Positions 10,221 to 19,622 of a stretch of 64,000 nucleotides of DNA are shown here, one piece after another; within the stretch, counting starts at the first letter, position 1, and each line of letters opens with the position of its first letter. The notes beneath the pieces were generated by a model. It had not been told where the DNA came from, ran no database searches, and worked only from the letters and a program-made list of their open reading frames with translations. The DNA is from Methylocystis echinoides (GTDB lineage: Bacteria > Pseudomonadota > Alphaproteobacteria > Rhizobiales > Beijerinckiaceae): the NCBI RefSeq assembly GCF_027923385.1, contig NZ_BSEC01000001.1, positions 1,500,501-1,564,500 of the forward strand, given 5' to 3'. Made by a program: the position numbers and the translations under genes.

Positions 10221-11056
10221 GGCTCAGGACCTATTAAATTTGGCTGAGCCGTGATTCACAAGGGCTTCTGATTCGGGAGCCCTTGATGAGCGGATTGTTT
10301 TTGCTGAGCGCGCGTCAGATGGCGCGGATATCGCCGTTCTTTCCTCTGGCGCATGGCGTCCCACGTGTTGACGACCGGCGGGTGGTGAGCGGCATTGTCT
10401 ATGTCATCAAGAACGGCCTTCAATGGAAAGACGCACCCAAAGGCTATGGGCCGCACAAGACGCTCTATAACCGCTTCATCCGCTGGAGCCGGCTTGGCGT
10501 CTTTGACCGCATCTTCGCGGCGCTCGCAGGCGAAGGGCCAAAGCCCGAGCAGATCATGATCGACTCCACCCATCTGAAGGCGCATCGGACGGCGGCGAGC
10601 CTCTTAAAAAAGGGGTTCTTTCCCGTTGTATCGGACGCACGAAAGGTGGGTTGAACTCCAAGCTCCATGTCGTCTGCGACAGCGGCGGCAAGCCCCTTGC
10701 GATGCTACTAACCGAAGGGCAGATGAGCGACCACAAAGGCGCGCGGATGATGCTCGCAGCTTTCCCGCCTGCATCGGCGCTGATCGCCGACAAAGGTTAT
10801 GATAGCGATTGGTTCCGGGAAGAGCTGAGGGCGCGTGGGACCGAGCCTTGTATTCCGCCAACCAGAAGCCGCAAGATCCCTCTCGATTATGACAAGGTGC
10901 TCTACCGCCAGCGCCACAAAATCGAGAACCTCTTCGCCAAACTTAAGGACTGGAGACGCATCTCAACCCGCTACGACAGATGCGCCCATACCTTCTTCTC
11001 GGCAATCTGCATCGCTGCAGCCGTCGCCTTCTACCTCAAACAATGAGTCCTGACCC
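10221..11056 (+). mobile_element. IS5-family (IS427-group) insertion sequence
   Basis: 836-base element between two MCP genes. The ends are imperfect inverted repeats: left GGCTCAGGACCTATT, right (reverse complement) GGGTCAGGACTCATT. Both ends are flanked by TA (10219-10220 and 11057-11058) within CTAG-like context, the TA duplication expected of IS427-group elements. It carries one transposase in two overlapping frames. The ends and reading frames look intact, which suggests recent insertion. Before insertion the two MCP genes were about 365 bases apart. Confidence 0.9.
10286..11046 (+). CDS. IS5/IS427-type transposase made by programmed -1 frameshift
   Basis: DDE transposase. The first frame runs from ATG 10286 (SARQMARISPFFP, then RWSRLGVFDRIF and MIDSTHLKAHRTAASLL). 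It stops after KKGFFPVVSDARKVG. The second frame continues as IGRTKGGLNSKLHVVCD, GLIADKGYDS-like DKGYDSDWF and RQRHKIENLFAKLKDWRRI. The two join at A AAA AAG (10606-10612), a canonical X XXY YYZ slippery heptamer. A -1 slip there yields a single normal IS427-type protein. DDE residues are D in MIDSTH, D in IADKGYD, and E in HKIENLF. I regard it as functional rather than a pseudogene. Confidence 0.88.
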
Positions 11057-11295
11057 TAGCTCTAAGCTTCGCTTAACCTTCTATAGCTATAACTCTTCAA
11101 TACCGGGATCGGCCGCTGACGCGCCGAAGGCATGAAGCCGCGATCGGTATGCCGGCAGGATCCGGAATTTCCCCAAAACCAGGCCAGTTCTTCGTCTCCT
11201 TGGAAGACGGGAATTTCCGTTGGCATCCATTCTTCAGGGCGCGCCACGCCTTTCTTTAGTTGCCCAGAACCGATCGAAATCGAGACGAGGGAAGA

Positions 11296-12750
11296 ATGCG
11301 GGTTTTGCTCAGATTGCTGACGCCGATCATCGGGCTATCCGTGGCGCCCTGGACTCTCATCGCAATGGGACTCACCGGCCGCGCCCTGCTCGCCCACCCC
11401 TGGTTCGCCGCATTTGTCGTTCTGACAACCGCATTTTCAATGTTCGTCCTCTTCCGCATGGCCAATGGCGATGATCTGTCGGGCGGCGACCTCGCCAAGA
11501 CGATCGCTGACAGCGCCGCCGCGGGCTATAATTCGCCGCTGGAGCTCGGGCCCAATCCGCCGGAAATTCTGCAGGCGATCGAAAGCATGCGCGACTCCCT
11601 GCGTCGCCAGATCATCGAAACCTGCCAGGAACTCGCTTCTGAAAGAGAGGCGGACAAGCGCCGCCAGGCGGAAGAGCAGGCGCAGGCCAGAGAATATGTT
11701 GTCGCGCATGAGCTCTTCATGACGACATTCTGCGACGCTCTGATTGAATTCTCGCACGGAAATCTGAACGTCCGTATCGATAAGCCGTTCTCGCGCGATT
11801 ACGAGAAGCTGCGGGAATGCTACAATGAAAGCGTCGACCGCTTGAACGCCACTTTCCGGGCGACAACCGCCGGCGTGCACAAGCTCGGCTCGTCGACCGA
11901 TCAGATCGCCTCCGCAACCGGAACCCTGTCGGAACGCACCTCCCAGCAGGCCGCCAGTCTCGAAGAGACCACAGCCGCGCTTCGGCAGATCACGACGACA
12001 GTCGGCAAGACGTCCGAGAATGCGCAAAACGCCAGCTCCCTGGTCGCGGACATTCGCGGCAACGCGGAAGCGAGCAGCGAGGTTGTGCGCAAGGCGATCA
12101 AGGCGATGGAGCGGATCCAGAACTCCTCCGAGGAGATCGAGAAGATCATCGGCGTCATCGACGAGATCGCCTTCCAGACCAATCTCCTCGCGCTGAACGC
12201 GGGCGTCGAAGCCGCCCGCGCCGGCGAGGCGGGACGCGGATTTGCGGTTGTCGCCTCCGAAGTGAGAGCGCTCGCGCAGCGGTCCGCGGAAGCGGCGAAA
12301 GGCATCAAGACGCTCATCGCCGGCTCGACCACGCAGGTGCGGGAAGGCGTTCATCTGGTCTCTGAGACAGGCAACGTGCTCACCCGCATCGTCTCCCAGG
12401 TTTCCGGCGCCAATGAAGTCGTCGCGGAGATCGCGGGAGGCGCGCGGGAGCAGTCGCACGCGCTGCTCGAGGTCAACAGCGCCTTGTCGGAAATGGACAA
12501 GTTCACGCAGGAAAACGCCGCGATGGTGGAAAAGACCGCCACGGCGACACGCGCCCTCGAGGCCGAGATCAGCTCCGTCATCCGCGCCGTGTCGTCCTTC
12601 AAATTGGCAAGAAGCGACCCCTACGACATGCGCGCGCCATCCACGCGCGCAGCGGCGCCCGTCGCGCGCCTCCCCACGCCGTCCCGAGGCGAAGCGACGG
12701 CCCGAAAAATCGAGCTTACGCCAGATTCACAGAACTGGGAGGAATTCTGA
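11296..12750 (+). CDS. Methyl-accepting chemotaxis protein with short N-terminal membrane anchor
   Basis: 484-residue receptor, first gene of che system 1. Two closely spaced hydrophobic helices (about residues 5-25 and 30-52) leave almost no periplasmic domain. It therefore probably senses inside the cell or membrane, or relays for others. A HAMP-like linker and the MCP signalling domain follow ([32 protein letters not shown]). The last residues NWEEF resemble the NWETF pentapeptide that tethers CheR/CheB in enterobacteria. The start at 11296 has GAGGGAAG just upstream; the stop is two bases before cheW. The IS element lies 240 bases upstream. Confidence 0.9.
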   Translation: MRVLLRLLTPIIGLSVAPWTLIAMGLTGRALLAHPWFAAFVVLTTAFSMFVLFRMANGDDLSGGDLAKTIADSAAAGYNSPLELGPNPPEILQAIESMRDSLRRQIIETCQELASEREADKRRQAEEQAQAREYVVAHELFMTTFCDALIEFSHGNLNVRIDKPFSRDYEKLRECYNESVDRLNATFRATTAGVHKLGSSTDQIASATGTLSERTSQQAASLEETTAALRQITTTVGKTSENAQNASSLVADIRGNAEASSEVVRKAIKAMERIQNSSEEIEKIIGVIDEIAFQTNLLALNAGVEAARAGEAGRGFAVVASEVRALAQRSAEAAKGIKTLIAGSTTQVREGVHLVSETGNVLTRIVSQVSGANEVVAEIAGGAREQSHALLEVNSALSEMDKFTQENAAMVEKTATATRALEAEISSVIRAVSSFKLARSDPYDMRAPSTRAAAPVARLPTPSRGEATARKIELTPDSQNWEEF

Positions 12751-12751
12751 C

Positions 12752-13225
12752 ATGAGTGGAACGCCTATTCAGAGCGCCCAGGGCGTCGAGCCGCAGGAAT
12801 TCATCGCCTTTCACGTCGGCGAACAGACCTACTGCATCGACATCATCACGGTACGCGAAATCAGGGGCTGGACACCCGCGACGCCGCTCCCGCATGCGCC
12901 ATCTTTCGTGCGCGGGGTCATCAACCTGCGTGGCTCGGTTCTCCCGGTGGTTGATCTCGCCGCGCGTCTGGGCCTCCCGATCAAGGAGCCGACCGCGCGA
13001 CACGCCGTCATTGTCGTGCAGAGCAATGGGCAAATCGTCGGGCTCCTTGTCGAAGCCGTGTCGAACATCATGACAATCGCTCCCGACGCCATCCAGCCCA
13101 CCCCGGAAGTTGCATCCGAACTCTCGCGATCATTCATCCAGGGCATCGTCGCCGCCGATCAGCAGGTCATCAGCGTGCTGATCGTCAAGAACCTGTTGCC
13201 CGAGAGCCTGCAGCTTGCGGCATAG
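12752..13225 (+). CDS. cheW: Chemotaxis coupling protein CheW (system 1)
   Basis: 157-residue adaptor that links MCPs to CheA in the receptor array. The SH3-like CheW fold is shown by EFIAFHVGEQTYCIDI, VREIRGW, FVRGVINLRGSVLPVVDLAARLGL and the closing block with GLLVEAVSNI. The ATG at 12752 is preceded by GGGAGGAATTCTGAC. It begins two bases after the MCP stop, so the two are translationally linked. The real gene is the internal ATG of a longer open frame. Confidence 0.95.
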   Translation: MSGTPIQSAQGVEPQEFIAFHVGEQTYCIDIITVREIRGWTPATPLPHAPSFVRGVINLRGSVLPVVDLAARLGLPIKEPTARHAVIVVQSNGQIVGLLVEAVSNIMTIAPDAIQPTPEVASELSRSFIQGIVAADQQVISVLIVKNLLPESLQLAA

Positions 13226-13249
13226 GCGCACCCGCTGAAGAGTTGAACG

Positions 13250-13555
13250 ATGAATACAACAACAGGCCAAGCATCGCTTTACGAAATCAACCTGCCGGCG
13301 GCGCTCGATCTGCGCGCTGCGGTACCGCTCGCGACCGCGCTGCTGTCAGCACGCGGCGGCGGGATGAGACTGGATGGGTCTCAAGTCAAGACCGTCGGTG
13401 CGCAATGTCTGCAGGTGATCATTTCCGCCCGACACACATGGGAACGGGACGGACTGTCGCTAACCATCGTTAATCCAACCGAGGACTTTCTCGCCGCCTT
13501 CGCGGACACGGGATTGAACATCGACAGCATCGTAGAAGGTGAGGCAGCCAGATGA
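13250..13555 (+). CDS. STAS-domain protein in the che operon
   Basis: 101-residue single STAS domain, the fold of anti-sigma factor antagonists (SpoIIAA). The typical phosphorylated Ser of the DSSG loop is missing: the segment reads VKTVGAQCLQVIISA. This resembles STAS proteins found in alphaproteobacterial che operons, like orf2 of the Sinorhizobium che operon (recalled). Its role is unknown; binding to an array component is a guess. It overlaps cheY by four bases (ATGA), implying translational coupling. Confidence 0.75.
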   Translation: MNTTTGQASLYEINLPAALDLRAAVPLATALLSARGGGMRLDGSQVKTVGAQCLQVIISARHTWERDGLSLTIVNPTEDFLAAFADTGLNIDSIVEGEAAR

Positions 13556-13917
13556 CGAAGAAGATCCTGACTGTAGATGACTCGAAGACAATGCGCCAAA
13601 TGCTTGAAGTCGCGCTGACGTCTGCAGGGTTTGAGGTCGTGCAGGCCGGCGATGGCGTCGAGGGCCTTGAAACGCTCGAAAACACCACGCCGGACGTTAT
13701 CGTCACCGATATCAACATGCCGCGCATGGATGGTTTCGGCTTCATTGAGGGCGTTCGCACCAATGAGCGCCATCGCGCCATCCCGATTCTCGTGCTGACG
13801 ACCGAAAGCGACGCGGAGAAAAAGGAACGCGCACGCCGCGCGGGCGCAACCGGCTGGATCGTCAAGCCATTCGACCCGGCGAAGCTCGTCAGCGCGATCA
13901 AGCGTGTAAGCGCCTAA
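13552..13917 (+). CDS. cheY: CheY-type response regulator (system 1, first copy)
   Basis: 121-residue stand-alone receiver. The acidic pair is VDDSKTM (D9, D10), the phospho-acceptor D53 is in VIVTDINMPRMDG, the conserved Thr is in LVLTTES, and the Lys is in WIVKPFD. It has no output domain, so it should act on the flagellar motor or as a phosphate sink. It begins within the stop of the STAS gene and is followed 15 bases later by cheA. Confidence 0.95.
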   Translation: MTKKILTVDDSKTMRQMLEVALTSAGFEVVQAGDGVEGLETLENTTPDVIVTDINMPRMDGFGFIEGVRTNERHRAIPILVLTTESDAEKKERARRAGATGWIVKPFDPAKLVSAIKRVSA

Positions 13918-13932
13918 CAGGCGGAGGCGGTT

Positions 13933-16110
13933 GTGGACCATTTGGAAGCCATCAAGCAGACCTTCTTCCAGGAATGCGAGGAGCAGCTCGCCGAACTGGA
14001 GAGCGGTCTCCTGGCGATCGAGAACGGCAATCATGATCCGGAAATTATCAACGCCGTATTCCGGGCGGTCCATTCCATCAAGGGCGGCGCTGCGGCCTTT
14101 GGATATGACGAGCTTGTCGAATTCGTCCATGTATTTGAAACGACTCTTGACCTGCTCAGATCCGAGCAGCTGAAGCCGACGCCTGCCGTCACGAAGGTTC
14201 TGCTTCATTCGTCAGACGTCTTGTCCGATCTCATTCATTCGGTTCGTAACGAAACGCCGACGGATTCACAGAAAGTCGCTTCCGCCAAGGCAGGTCTCGA
14301 GGCGGTTTGCGGAGAGCAGCAGGGCGCCGCGCCGGCGTCACGCGGCGCGGCGGCGCCGCCAGAAGAATCCGAAGAAATCGATTTCAAGCCCATTTCGATC
14401 TCGCTCGACGATATCTTTGGCGCGGACGAGGAAGTGGAAGATCGCGCGCGACGCTTCAGCATCTTCTTCCGGCCGAAGCCGACGCTTTATGCGCGGGCGA
14501 ATGAAGCCATACGGATAATCCGGGAAATAAAGGCCCTCGGCGAGACAGAGATCAGCTGTGATCTCACGGATTTGCCGCTGCTGACGGAACTCGACGCGGA
14601 AGGAGCCTATTTCGCTTGGACGATCTCCTTGCAGACGGAAGCGGAAGCCAGCGAGATCGAACAGATATTCGAATTTGTCGCGGCGGACTGCGATTATACG
14701 ATCGAGGAACAACGCGTCCCTTTTGACGAGGAGCCGGAGGCGGCGCCGCCAACGCAACCTCTGTCCGACGACATTGCGCAGGTCATGCCGCCTGCGTCTG
14801 ACTTCACCGCCGCGCCGCCCCCGCCGCCGCCGACAGAGCCGCCCCCGCCCGGCGGAAAACCGCCCGCTTCGGAGCCCTCGCCGGCGTCCGCGCCGCATCA
14901 GCCGACCCAGGAAACCATCCGAGTCGATCTCGACAAGATCGATCGTCTCGTCAATCTCGTGGGCGAGCTCGTCATCAATCAGGCGGTCCTGTCTCAGCGG
15001 GTGTCTGAAGCGGGCCTTCCGCGCGGTTCGTCCGTGATGATTGGCCTCGAAGAGCTCGAGCAGCTGACGCGCGACATTCAGGACAGCGTGATGGCGATCC
15101 GCGCGCAGCCTGTGAAGCCGATCTTTCAGCGCATGTCACGCATCGTGCGCGAGGTCGCCGCGATAACGAAAAAGGCTGTCCGCCTCGTCGTCGATGGCGA
15201 AGGGACCGAAGTCGACAAGACCGTCATCGAGCGGCTCACGGATCCATTGACGCATATGGTTCGCAACGCCGTGGACCATGGCATCGAGAGCCCGGAAGAG
15301 CGCATCGCCTCGGGTAAGCCCGAAGAGGGAACGCTTCGCCTGTCGGCGATGCATCGCTCGGGCCGCATCATTATCGAAGTCACCGACGATGGGGCAGGGA
15401 TCAATCGCGCGCGCGTGCGAGAGATCGCCATCCGCAAGGGTCTGATCCCCGAAAACGCCGTTCTGTCCGATGAAGAGACGGACGGGCTGATCTTCCTGCC
15501 GGGCTTTTCTACGAACACCACCGCCTCGAGCATCTCCGGCCGCGGCGTCGGGATGGATGTCGTCAAGCGGGCGATCCAGGCGCTGGGCGGGCGCATATCC
15601 ATATCGTCCCGGCAGGGCAGCGGCTCGACGTTTTCCATGAGCCTCCCGCTGACGCTTGCGGTCCTCGACGGCATGGTCGTCAATGTGGCCGGGCAAATCC
15701 TGGTCCTGCCGCTCACCGCGGTGATCGAGACGCTCCAGCCGAGAACCGGCAATATTCATTCACTCGGTTCGGGCGTCAGGGTGATCGGCAATCGCAGCAG
15801 TTTCATCCCGCTTATAGATGTCGGAATGATCCTGTCCTATCGCTTTCAGGAGATCGACCCGACGACGCAGGTTGCCTTGCTGGTGGAATCCGAAAGCGGC
15901 GAAAAATGCGCGCTTCTCGTCGACGCCATCCAGGGCCAGCGTCAGGTTGTCATAAAGAGTCTCGAGTCCAATTACGGCAAGGTCCCGGGCATAGCCGCGG
16001 CGACGATTTTGGGCGATGGACGCGTCGCGCTCATCGTCGACGTCGACGCCGTGCTGAGTCTGTCGCGAGGCGACTATCATATGAGCGAAGCTGCGATGGA
16101 AGCGTTCTAG
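13933..16110 (+). CDS. cheA: Chemotaxis histidine kinase CheA (complete, system 1)
   Basis: 725-residue kinase with all five domains. P1/Hpt has the phospho-His H47 in RAVHSIKGG. A P2-like region (around residues 175-265) and a Pro-rich linker (residues about 290-325) follow. P3 dimerisation starts at RVDLDKIDRLVNLVGELV. The P4 ATPase has N-box HMVRNAVDHGIE (about residue 440), G1 DDGAGINR and G2 GRGVGMDVV. P5 is CheW-like (LTLAVLDGMVVNVAG onward). Start GTG 13933 has GGCGGAGGCGG upstream. It should phosphorylate the CheYs and CheB of this operon. Confidence 0.97.
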   Translation: MDHLEAIKQTFFQECEEQLAELESGLLAIENGNHDPEIINAVFRAVHSIKGGAAAFGYDELVEFVHVFETTLDLLRSEQLKPTPAVTKVLLHSSDVLSDLIHSVRNETPTDSQKVASAKAGLEAVCGEQQGAAPASRGAAAPPEESEEIDFKPISISLDDIFGADEEVEDRARRFSIFFRPKPTLYARANEAIRIIREIKALGETEISCDLTDLPLLTELDAEGAYFAWTISLQTEAEASEIEQIFEFVAADCDYTIEEQRVPFDEEPEAAPPTQPLSDDIAQVMPPASDFTAAPPPPPPTEPPPPGGKPPASEPSPASAPHQPTQETIRVDLDKIDRLVNLVGELVINQAVLSQRVSEAGLPRGSSVMIGLEELEQLTRDIQDSVMAIRAQPVKPIFQRMSRIVREVAAITKKAVRLVVDGEGTEVDKTVIERLTDPLTHMVRNAVDHGIESPEERIASGKPEEGTLRLSAMHRSGRIIIEVTDDGAGINRARVREIAIRKGLIPENAVLSDEETDGLIFLPGFSTNTTASSISGRGVGMDVVKRAIQALGGRISISSRQGSGSTFSMSLPLTLAVLDGMVVNVAGQILVLPLTAVIETLQPRTGNIHSLGSGVRVIGNRSSFIPLIDVGMILSYRFQEIDPTTQVALLVESESGEKCALLVDAIQGQRQVVIKSLESNYGKVPGIAAATILGDGRVALIVDVDAVLSLSRGDYHMSEAAMEAF

Positions 16111-16177
16111 CGAACCGGGCCGAAAGGCCGAGGTCCCGAAGTTCAGGGCAATAATCCCGAGGCGGAGTAGAAGAAGG

Positions 16178-17050
16178 ATGAACGCGTCTGCAAGAGCGAG
16201 CCAGTCCGAGGTTATGTCCTCGTTCAAATTCACGGACGCGGATTTCCGTCAGATTGCTCGCATTCTCAACGCTGAGGCGGGGATATTCCTCTCCGACGCC
16301 AAAGCTTCCTTTGTCTATTCCAGACTGACGAAGCGGCTTCGCGCCCTTGGGTTCGAGAGCTTCCAGGACTATTGCTCCCTGATCGCGAGCGACGCGGGAG
16401 GAGATGAACGGCGTCACATGATCGCGGCGTTGACGACCAATGTGACGCGTTTCTTCCGGGAGCCGCATCACTTCGAACATTTCGGAAAAAATGTCGTCGA
16501 CAGATTGGCTCCGTCTTTGCGCAGCGGCGGTCGCCTGCGCGTGTGGTCATCGGCGTGCTCGAATGGACAGGAACCCTATTCGATCGCCATGAGCATATTT
16601 TCGCGGCTTCCCGAAGCCGAAAGCCTCAATGTTCGCGTTCTCGCAACCGATATCGACGCGAACATGATCGCCGCGGCGAACAGTGGCGAATACAGTGAGG
16701 ACGCCGTTTCCGCCGTGCCGGATGAATTGCGTCGCAAGTGGTTCGTCCAGCAAGCAGGCGGAATGTCGAAGGTGGATCAGAAGCTGGCCTCCATCGTCAC
16801 ATTCCGCGAACTCAATCTCATTGGGGCCTGGCCTATGAAGGGTAAATTTGATGCGATTTTCTGCAGGAATGTCGCAATCTATTTCGAAGAGAAGACCCAA
16901 CAGCAAATATGGAATCGCTTCGTGCCAATGCTGAATCCAGGCGGCGTACTTTACATCGGGCACTCGGAACGCATTTCCGGGCCGGCGTCCGATCATCTCG
17001 TCGCGGACGGGGTGACCACCTATCGTCTCTCGCGGGGAGTGTCGGCATGA
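16178..17050 (+). CDS. cheR: Chemoreceptor methyltransferase CheR (system 1)
   Basis: 290-residue SAM-dependent glutamate methyltransferase acting on MCPs. The N-terminal helical domain ([19 protein letters not shown]) contains the conserved [17 protein letters not shown]. The SAM site follows: [27 protein letters not shown] and [13 protein letters not shown]. The start is ATG 16178, 67 bases after cheA, and the stop overlaps cheB by ATGA. Length and motifs are normal. It may dock on the C-terminal WEEF tails seen in three MCPs of the window. Confidence 0.96.
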   Translation: MNASARASQSEVMSSFKFTDADFRQIARILNAEAGIFLSDAKASFVYSRLTKRLRALGFESFQDYCSLIASDAGGDERRHMIAALTTNVTRFFREPHHFEHFGKNVVDRLAPSLRSGGRLRVWSSACSNGQEPYSIAMSIFSRLPEAESLNVRVLATDIDANMIAAANSGEYSEDAVSAVPDELRRKWFVQQAGGMSKVDQKLASIVTFRELNLIGAWPMKGKFDAIFCRNVAIYFEEKTQQQIWNRFVPMLNPGGVLYIGHSERISGPASDHLVADGVTTYRLSRGVSA

Positions 17051-18087
17051 AGCCCTGCAGCGTGCTCGTCGTTGACGATTCCCGCACCATGCGGTCTCTG
17101 ATTGCGGCGACCCTGGCCGCCGATCCTGAAATTACCGTTGTCGGCGAAGCCTCCGACGCCTTCGAGGCGCGAGAGGCCATCAAGCAGCTCAGCCCCGATG
17201 TCGTCACGCTCGACATCGAAATGCCCAAGATGAACGGACTCGATTTTCTCGAGCGGATCATGCGATTGCGCCCGACTCCGGTCATCATCATTTCGAGCCT
17301 GACCGAGCGGGGAACCGAGACAAGCATTCGAGCGCTGGAAATTGGCGCGGTTGATTGCATCGCGAAGCCGTCCGCGCGCAACCGCGACTCCCTTGACGAC
17401 CTGGGCTCTCGCGTAAAAGCCGCCGCGAGCGCGAGATTGCCGAGAGGCGCCGCCACGGCGCGGCGGTCCATCGAACAGGGCGCGGTCGGCGGTTCCTATT
17501 TGTCTGATGGTCGTGTTGTCGCGATTGGCGCCTCGATGGGCGGGGTCGAAGCCTTGTGCAGTCTGCTCGGCCGCTTCCCGGAAAACTGTCCGCCGACGCT
17601 GGTGACACAGCATATGCCCGCCATGTTCACCAAGAGCTTCGCCGACCGGCTCGATCGCTTGTGCCGACCGAAGGTGACGGAAGCGGTCGACGGCGCCGCG
17701 CTCATTCCCGGCAATGTCTACATCGCCCCGGGTGGATGGAAGCATATGCTCGTCGCGGGGTCGGATCGTACGCGGGTACGGCTGCAAGAGGGTGAACTCG
17801 TGAGCGGGCATAGACCGTCTGTCGACGCTCTATTTCAGTCCGTCGCGCGCACGCTCGGGTCACGCGCGATCGGCGTGATCCTGACCGGCATGGGGCGTGA
17901 TGGCGCGCAGGGCTTGCTTTCGATGCGTCAGAGCGGCGCAGAAACGATCGGCCAGGACGAGGCGACATCGCTCGTCTATGGCATGCCAAGGGCAGCATTC
18001 GAAAATGGTAGCGTTGGCGCACAATTGCCGCTTGGCGGCATTGCCGAGCGAATCATGACGATGACAAACAAGACGAGGATCAGGTGA
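17047..18087 (+). CDS. cheB: Protein-glutamate methylesterase/deamidase CheB (system 1)
   Basis: 346-residue receiver-methylesterase. The receiver has VVDDSRTM and the phospho-Asp in [17 protein letters not shown]. The esterase domain shows the triad: Ser in [10 protein letters not shown], His in TQHMP, and Asp in [11 protein letters not shown]. It removes methyl groups from MCPs when phosphorylated by CheA, opposing CheR. The true start is ATG 17047 within the cheR stop (ATGA). The linker between domains is about 35 residues. Confidence 0.96.
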   Translation: MKPCSVLVVDDSRTMRSLIAATLAADPEITVVGEASDAFEAREAIKQLSPDVVTLDIEMPKMNGLDFLERIMRLRPTPVIIISSLTERGTETSIRALEIGAVDCIAKPSARNRDSLDDLGSRVKAAASARLPRGAATARRSIEQGAVGGSYLSDGRVVAIGASMGGVEALCSLLGRFPENCPPTLVTQHMPAMFTKSFADRLDRLCRPKVTEAVDGAALIPGNVYIAPGGWKHMLVAGSDRTRVRLQEGELVSGHRPSVDALFQSVARTLGSRAIGVILTGMGRDGAQGLLSMRQSGAETIGQDEATSLVYGMPRAAFENGSVGAQLPLGGIAERIMTMTNKTRIR

Positions 18088-18088
18088 G

Positions 18089-18475
18089 ATGAGTGTAGCG
18101 GACCAACTGCGGGTGCTCATCGTAGACGACACAAGCACAAGCCGGCTGCTTCTTCGCGACGCGCTGGATCAAATCGGCGTGCATAAGGTTTTTTTCGCGA
18201 CCGACGGCGAGAAGGCGCTGAAATTCATGATGGATACGCCGGCTCATCTTGTGATCTCGGATGTCAACATGCCCATCATGGATGGCATGGGGCTTCTCAA
18301 GGCCGTTCGAGCATACAAGCCGACGCAGCGTGTTCCCTTCATCATGCTCACGGGCCAGGCCGATCGTAGTGTCATCGAGGCGGCCGCCAAGCTCGGCGTC
18401 AACAATTATCTCGTCAAACCGGTCACCATCGTAAAGCTGAAGTCAGCGATTGAAGCCATCTTTGGGAAGCTGTGA
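18089..18475 (+). CDS. CheY-type response regulator (system 1, second copy)
   Basis: 128-residue single-domain receiver: [12 protein letters not shown], phospho-Asp in [13 protein letters not shown], Thr in IMLTGQA and Lys in YLVKPVTI. It occupies the position of cheY2 in the Sinorhizobium-type operon, where CheY2 drives the motor and CheY1 acts as phosphate sink (recalled for S. meliloti; not shown here). The ATG is one base after the cheB stop with AGGTGAG upstream. It ends in TGATG overlapping cheD. Confidence 0.93.
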   Translation: MSVADQLRVLIVDDTSTSRLLLRDALDQIGVHKVFFATDGEKALKFMMDTPAHLVISDVNMPIMDGMGLLKAVRAYKPTQRVPFIMLTGQADRSVIEAAAKLGVNNYLVKPVTIVKLKSAIEAIFGKL

Positions 18476-19017
18476 TGGAGGAAAGCCTTACATCTCCCGC
18501 GCGGAAAATCCACATCATCCAGGGTGAGTATCAGGTCGTGCGCGACAGCGGCGTGGTGCTGTCGACCGTCCTCGGCTCCTGTGTTGCGGCTTGCCTTCGG
18601 GATCCGGAGGCGGGGGTCGGCGGCATGAATCATTTTCTCCTTCCCGGCGGGAAGGCCGCCAAACCGCTCGAGGCCGAGCGATATGGAGCCTATTTGATGG
18701 AGCTGCTTATCAATGGGCTCCTGAAACATGGCGCGCGGCGCGAGCGCATGGAGGCGAAGATTTTCGGCGGCTCGAGGATGGTGGAAGGCCTGTCTGATAT
18801 CGGTGCGGAAAACGGCGCCTTCGCGAGAGAGTTCCTCAAGAATGAAGGCATTCGCATTGTTGCGGAAAACCTTGGCGGACGGCTGGGACGCAGGCTTGAA
18901 TATCATCCGCTATCTGGTCGGGCGCGCCAGATCCTGTTGTCGACGCCGATCGCCGTGGAACCCGTGAAGCGCGCGCCCGAGAAGAAAGTCGCTTACGGAA
19001 CTCTCGAGCTGTTCTGA
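18475..19017 (+). CDS. cheD: Chemoreceptor glutamine deamidase CheD
   Basis: 180-residue deamidase that converts receptor Gln to Glu. The catalytic Cys is in [12 protein letters not shown] and the His in [20 protein letters not shown] and the [12 protein letters not shown] tail are also typical. The start is ATG 18475, overlapping the cheY stop by one base; a GTG three bases upstream is possible. Next-to-last gene of the che operon. Confidence 0.95.
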   Translation: MEESLTSPARKIHIIQGEYQVVRDSGVVLSTVLGSCVAACLRDPEAGVGGMNHFLLPGGKAAKPLEAERYGAYLMELLINGLLKHGARRERMEAKIFGGSRMVEGLSDIGAENGAFAREFLKNEGIRIVAENLGGRLGRRLEYHPLSGRARQILLSTPIAVEPVKRAPEKKVAYGTLELF

Positions 19018-19061
19018 GTTTCCGTGGAACTGCGCGGCTTTTACAGGTGCGATTGAGGAGC

Positions 19062-19430
19062 ATGATCATGGAAAAAGAGCAAAGCGGAACGCCGCTCGGC
19101 GACATTCTTCTTCGGATTGGCGTCGAGCTCGGAGAAGCCGCGCGTTCTGTCGAGGACTTGCATGCTCTGGTAGGTGCGACAGTGAAGGCCAATGGCGCGA
19201 ACGAAACATTCCTCCGGGAGGCTCAGACCATCGACATTCTCCAGCAGCATCTCTCGGCGCTCGGGGGTTTCATCTCGGAATTATCCGAATCGCTGCCGGA
19301 ATCCTGGCGCGTGGAGAGTGGGGACGCAGTGAGCAAGGTGACGCTATCGAAGCTTCGACAGCGCCTGGCCCAGATCCGTGTTGACGAAAGCCAGGATCAG
19401 CATCCGGCTGGCGACTGCCATATGTTTTGA
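19062..19430 (+). CDS. CheT-like putative chemotaxis phosphatase
   Basis: 122-residue mostly helical protein following cheD, the place held by cheT in Sinorhizobium meliloti. The segment EAQTIDILQQHLSAL contains D-x-x-x-Q (DILQQ), the motif by which CheZ and CheX phosphatases hydrolyse CheY-P. CheT is reported to carry such a motif (recalled). No other phosphatase gene is seen in system 1. Two starts are possible, 19062 (GAGGAGC just upstream) or 19068. Function is inferred from motif and position. Confidence 0.65.
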   Translation: MIMEKEQSGTPLGDILLRIGVELGEAARSVEDLHALVGATVKANGANETFLREAQTIDILQQHLSALGGFISELSESLPESWRVESGDAVSKVTLSKLRQRLAQIRVDESQDQHPAGDCHMF

Positions 19431-19622
19431 GTTGCGCCGCCCGCGTGGAAGTCCGAACCGTTGTGTTCAGACAAAGATAAGGTTCGTGTGTTTCATTAGA
19501 TTCGTTAGCGACGAGCGATCCGTTCGCAGGCATGAAGCCGATTCCGTCGCCTCGGTTCAAATCCGAAGTCAAAACTCAAAGAACAAGTTGAGGGATCGGG
19601 CCGCCGGCGTCTGAACGCAGGC

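Noticed and set aside
10283..11046. Calling the transposase a frameshifted pseudogene
   Set aside because: The break is at an A AAA AAG heptamer in the correct phase for programmed -1 frameshifting, the usual state for this IS group.
19431..19622. Lost P1 domain of the system-2 CheA hidden upstream as a broken gene
   Set aside because: No Hpt-like H-x-x-K-G pattern could be read in any frame there, and the partner Hpt exists downstream.
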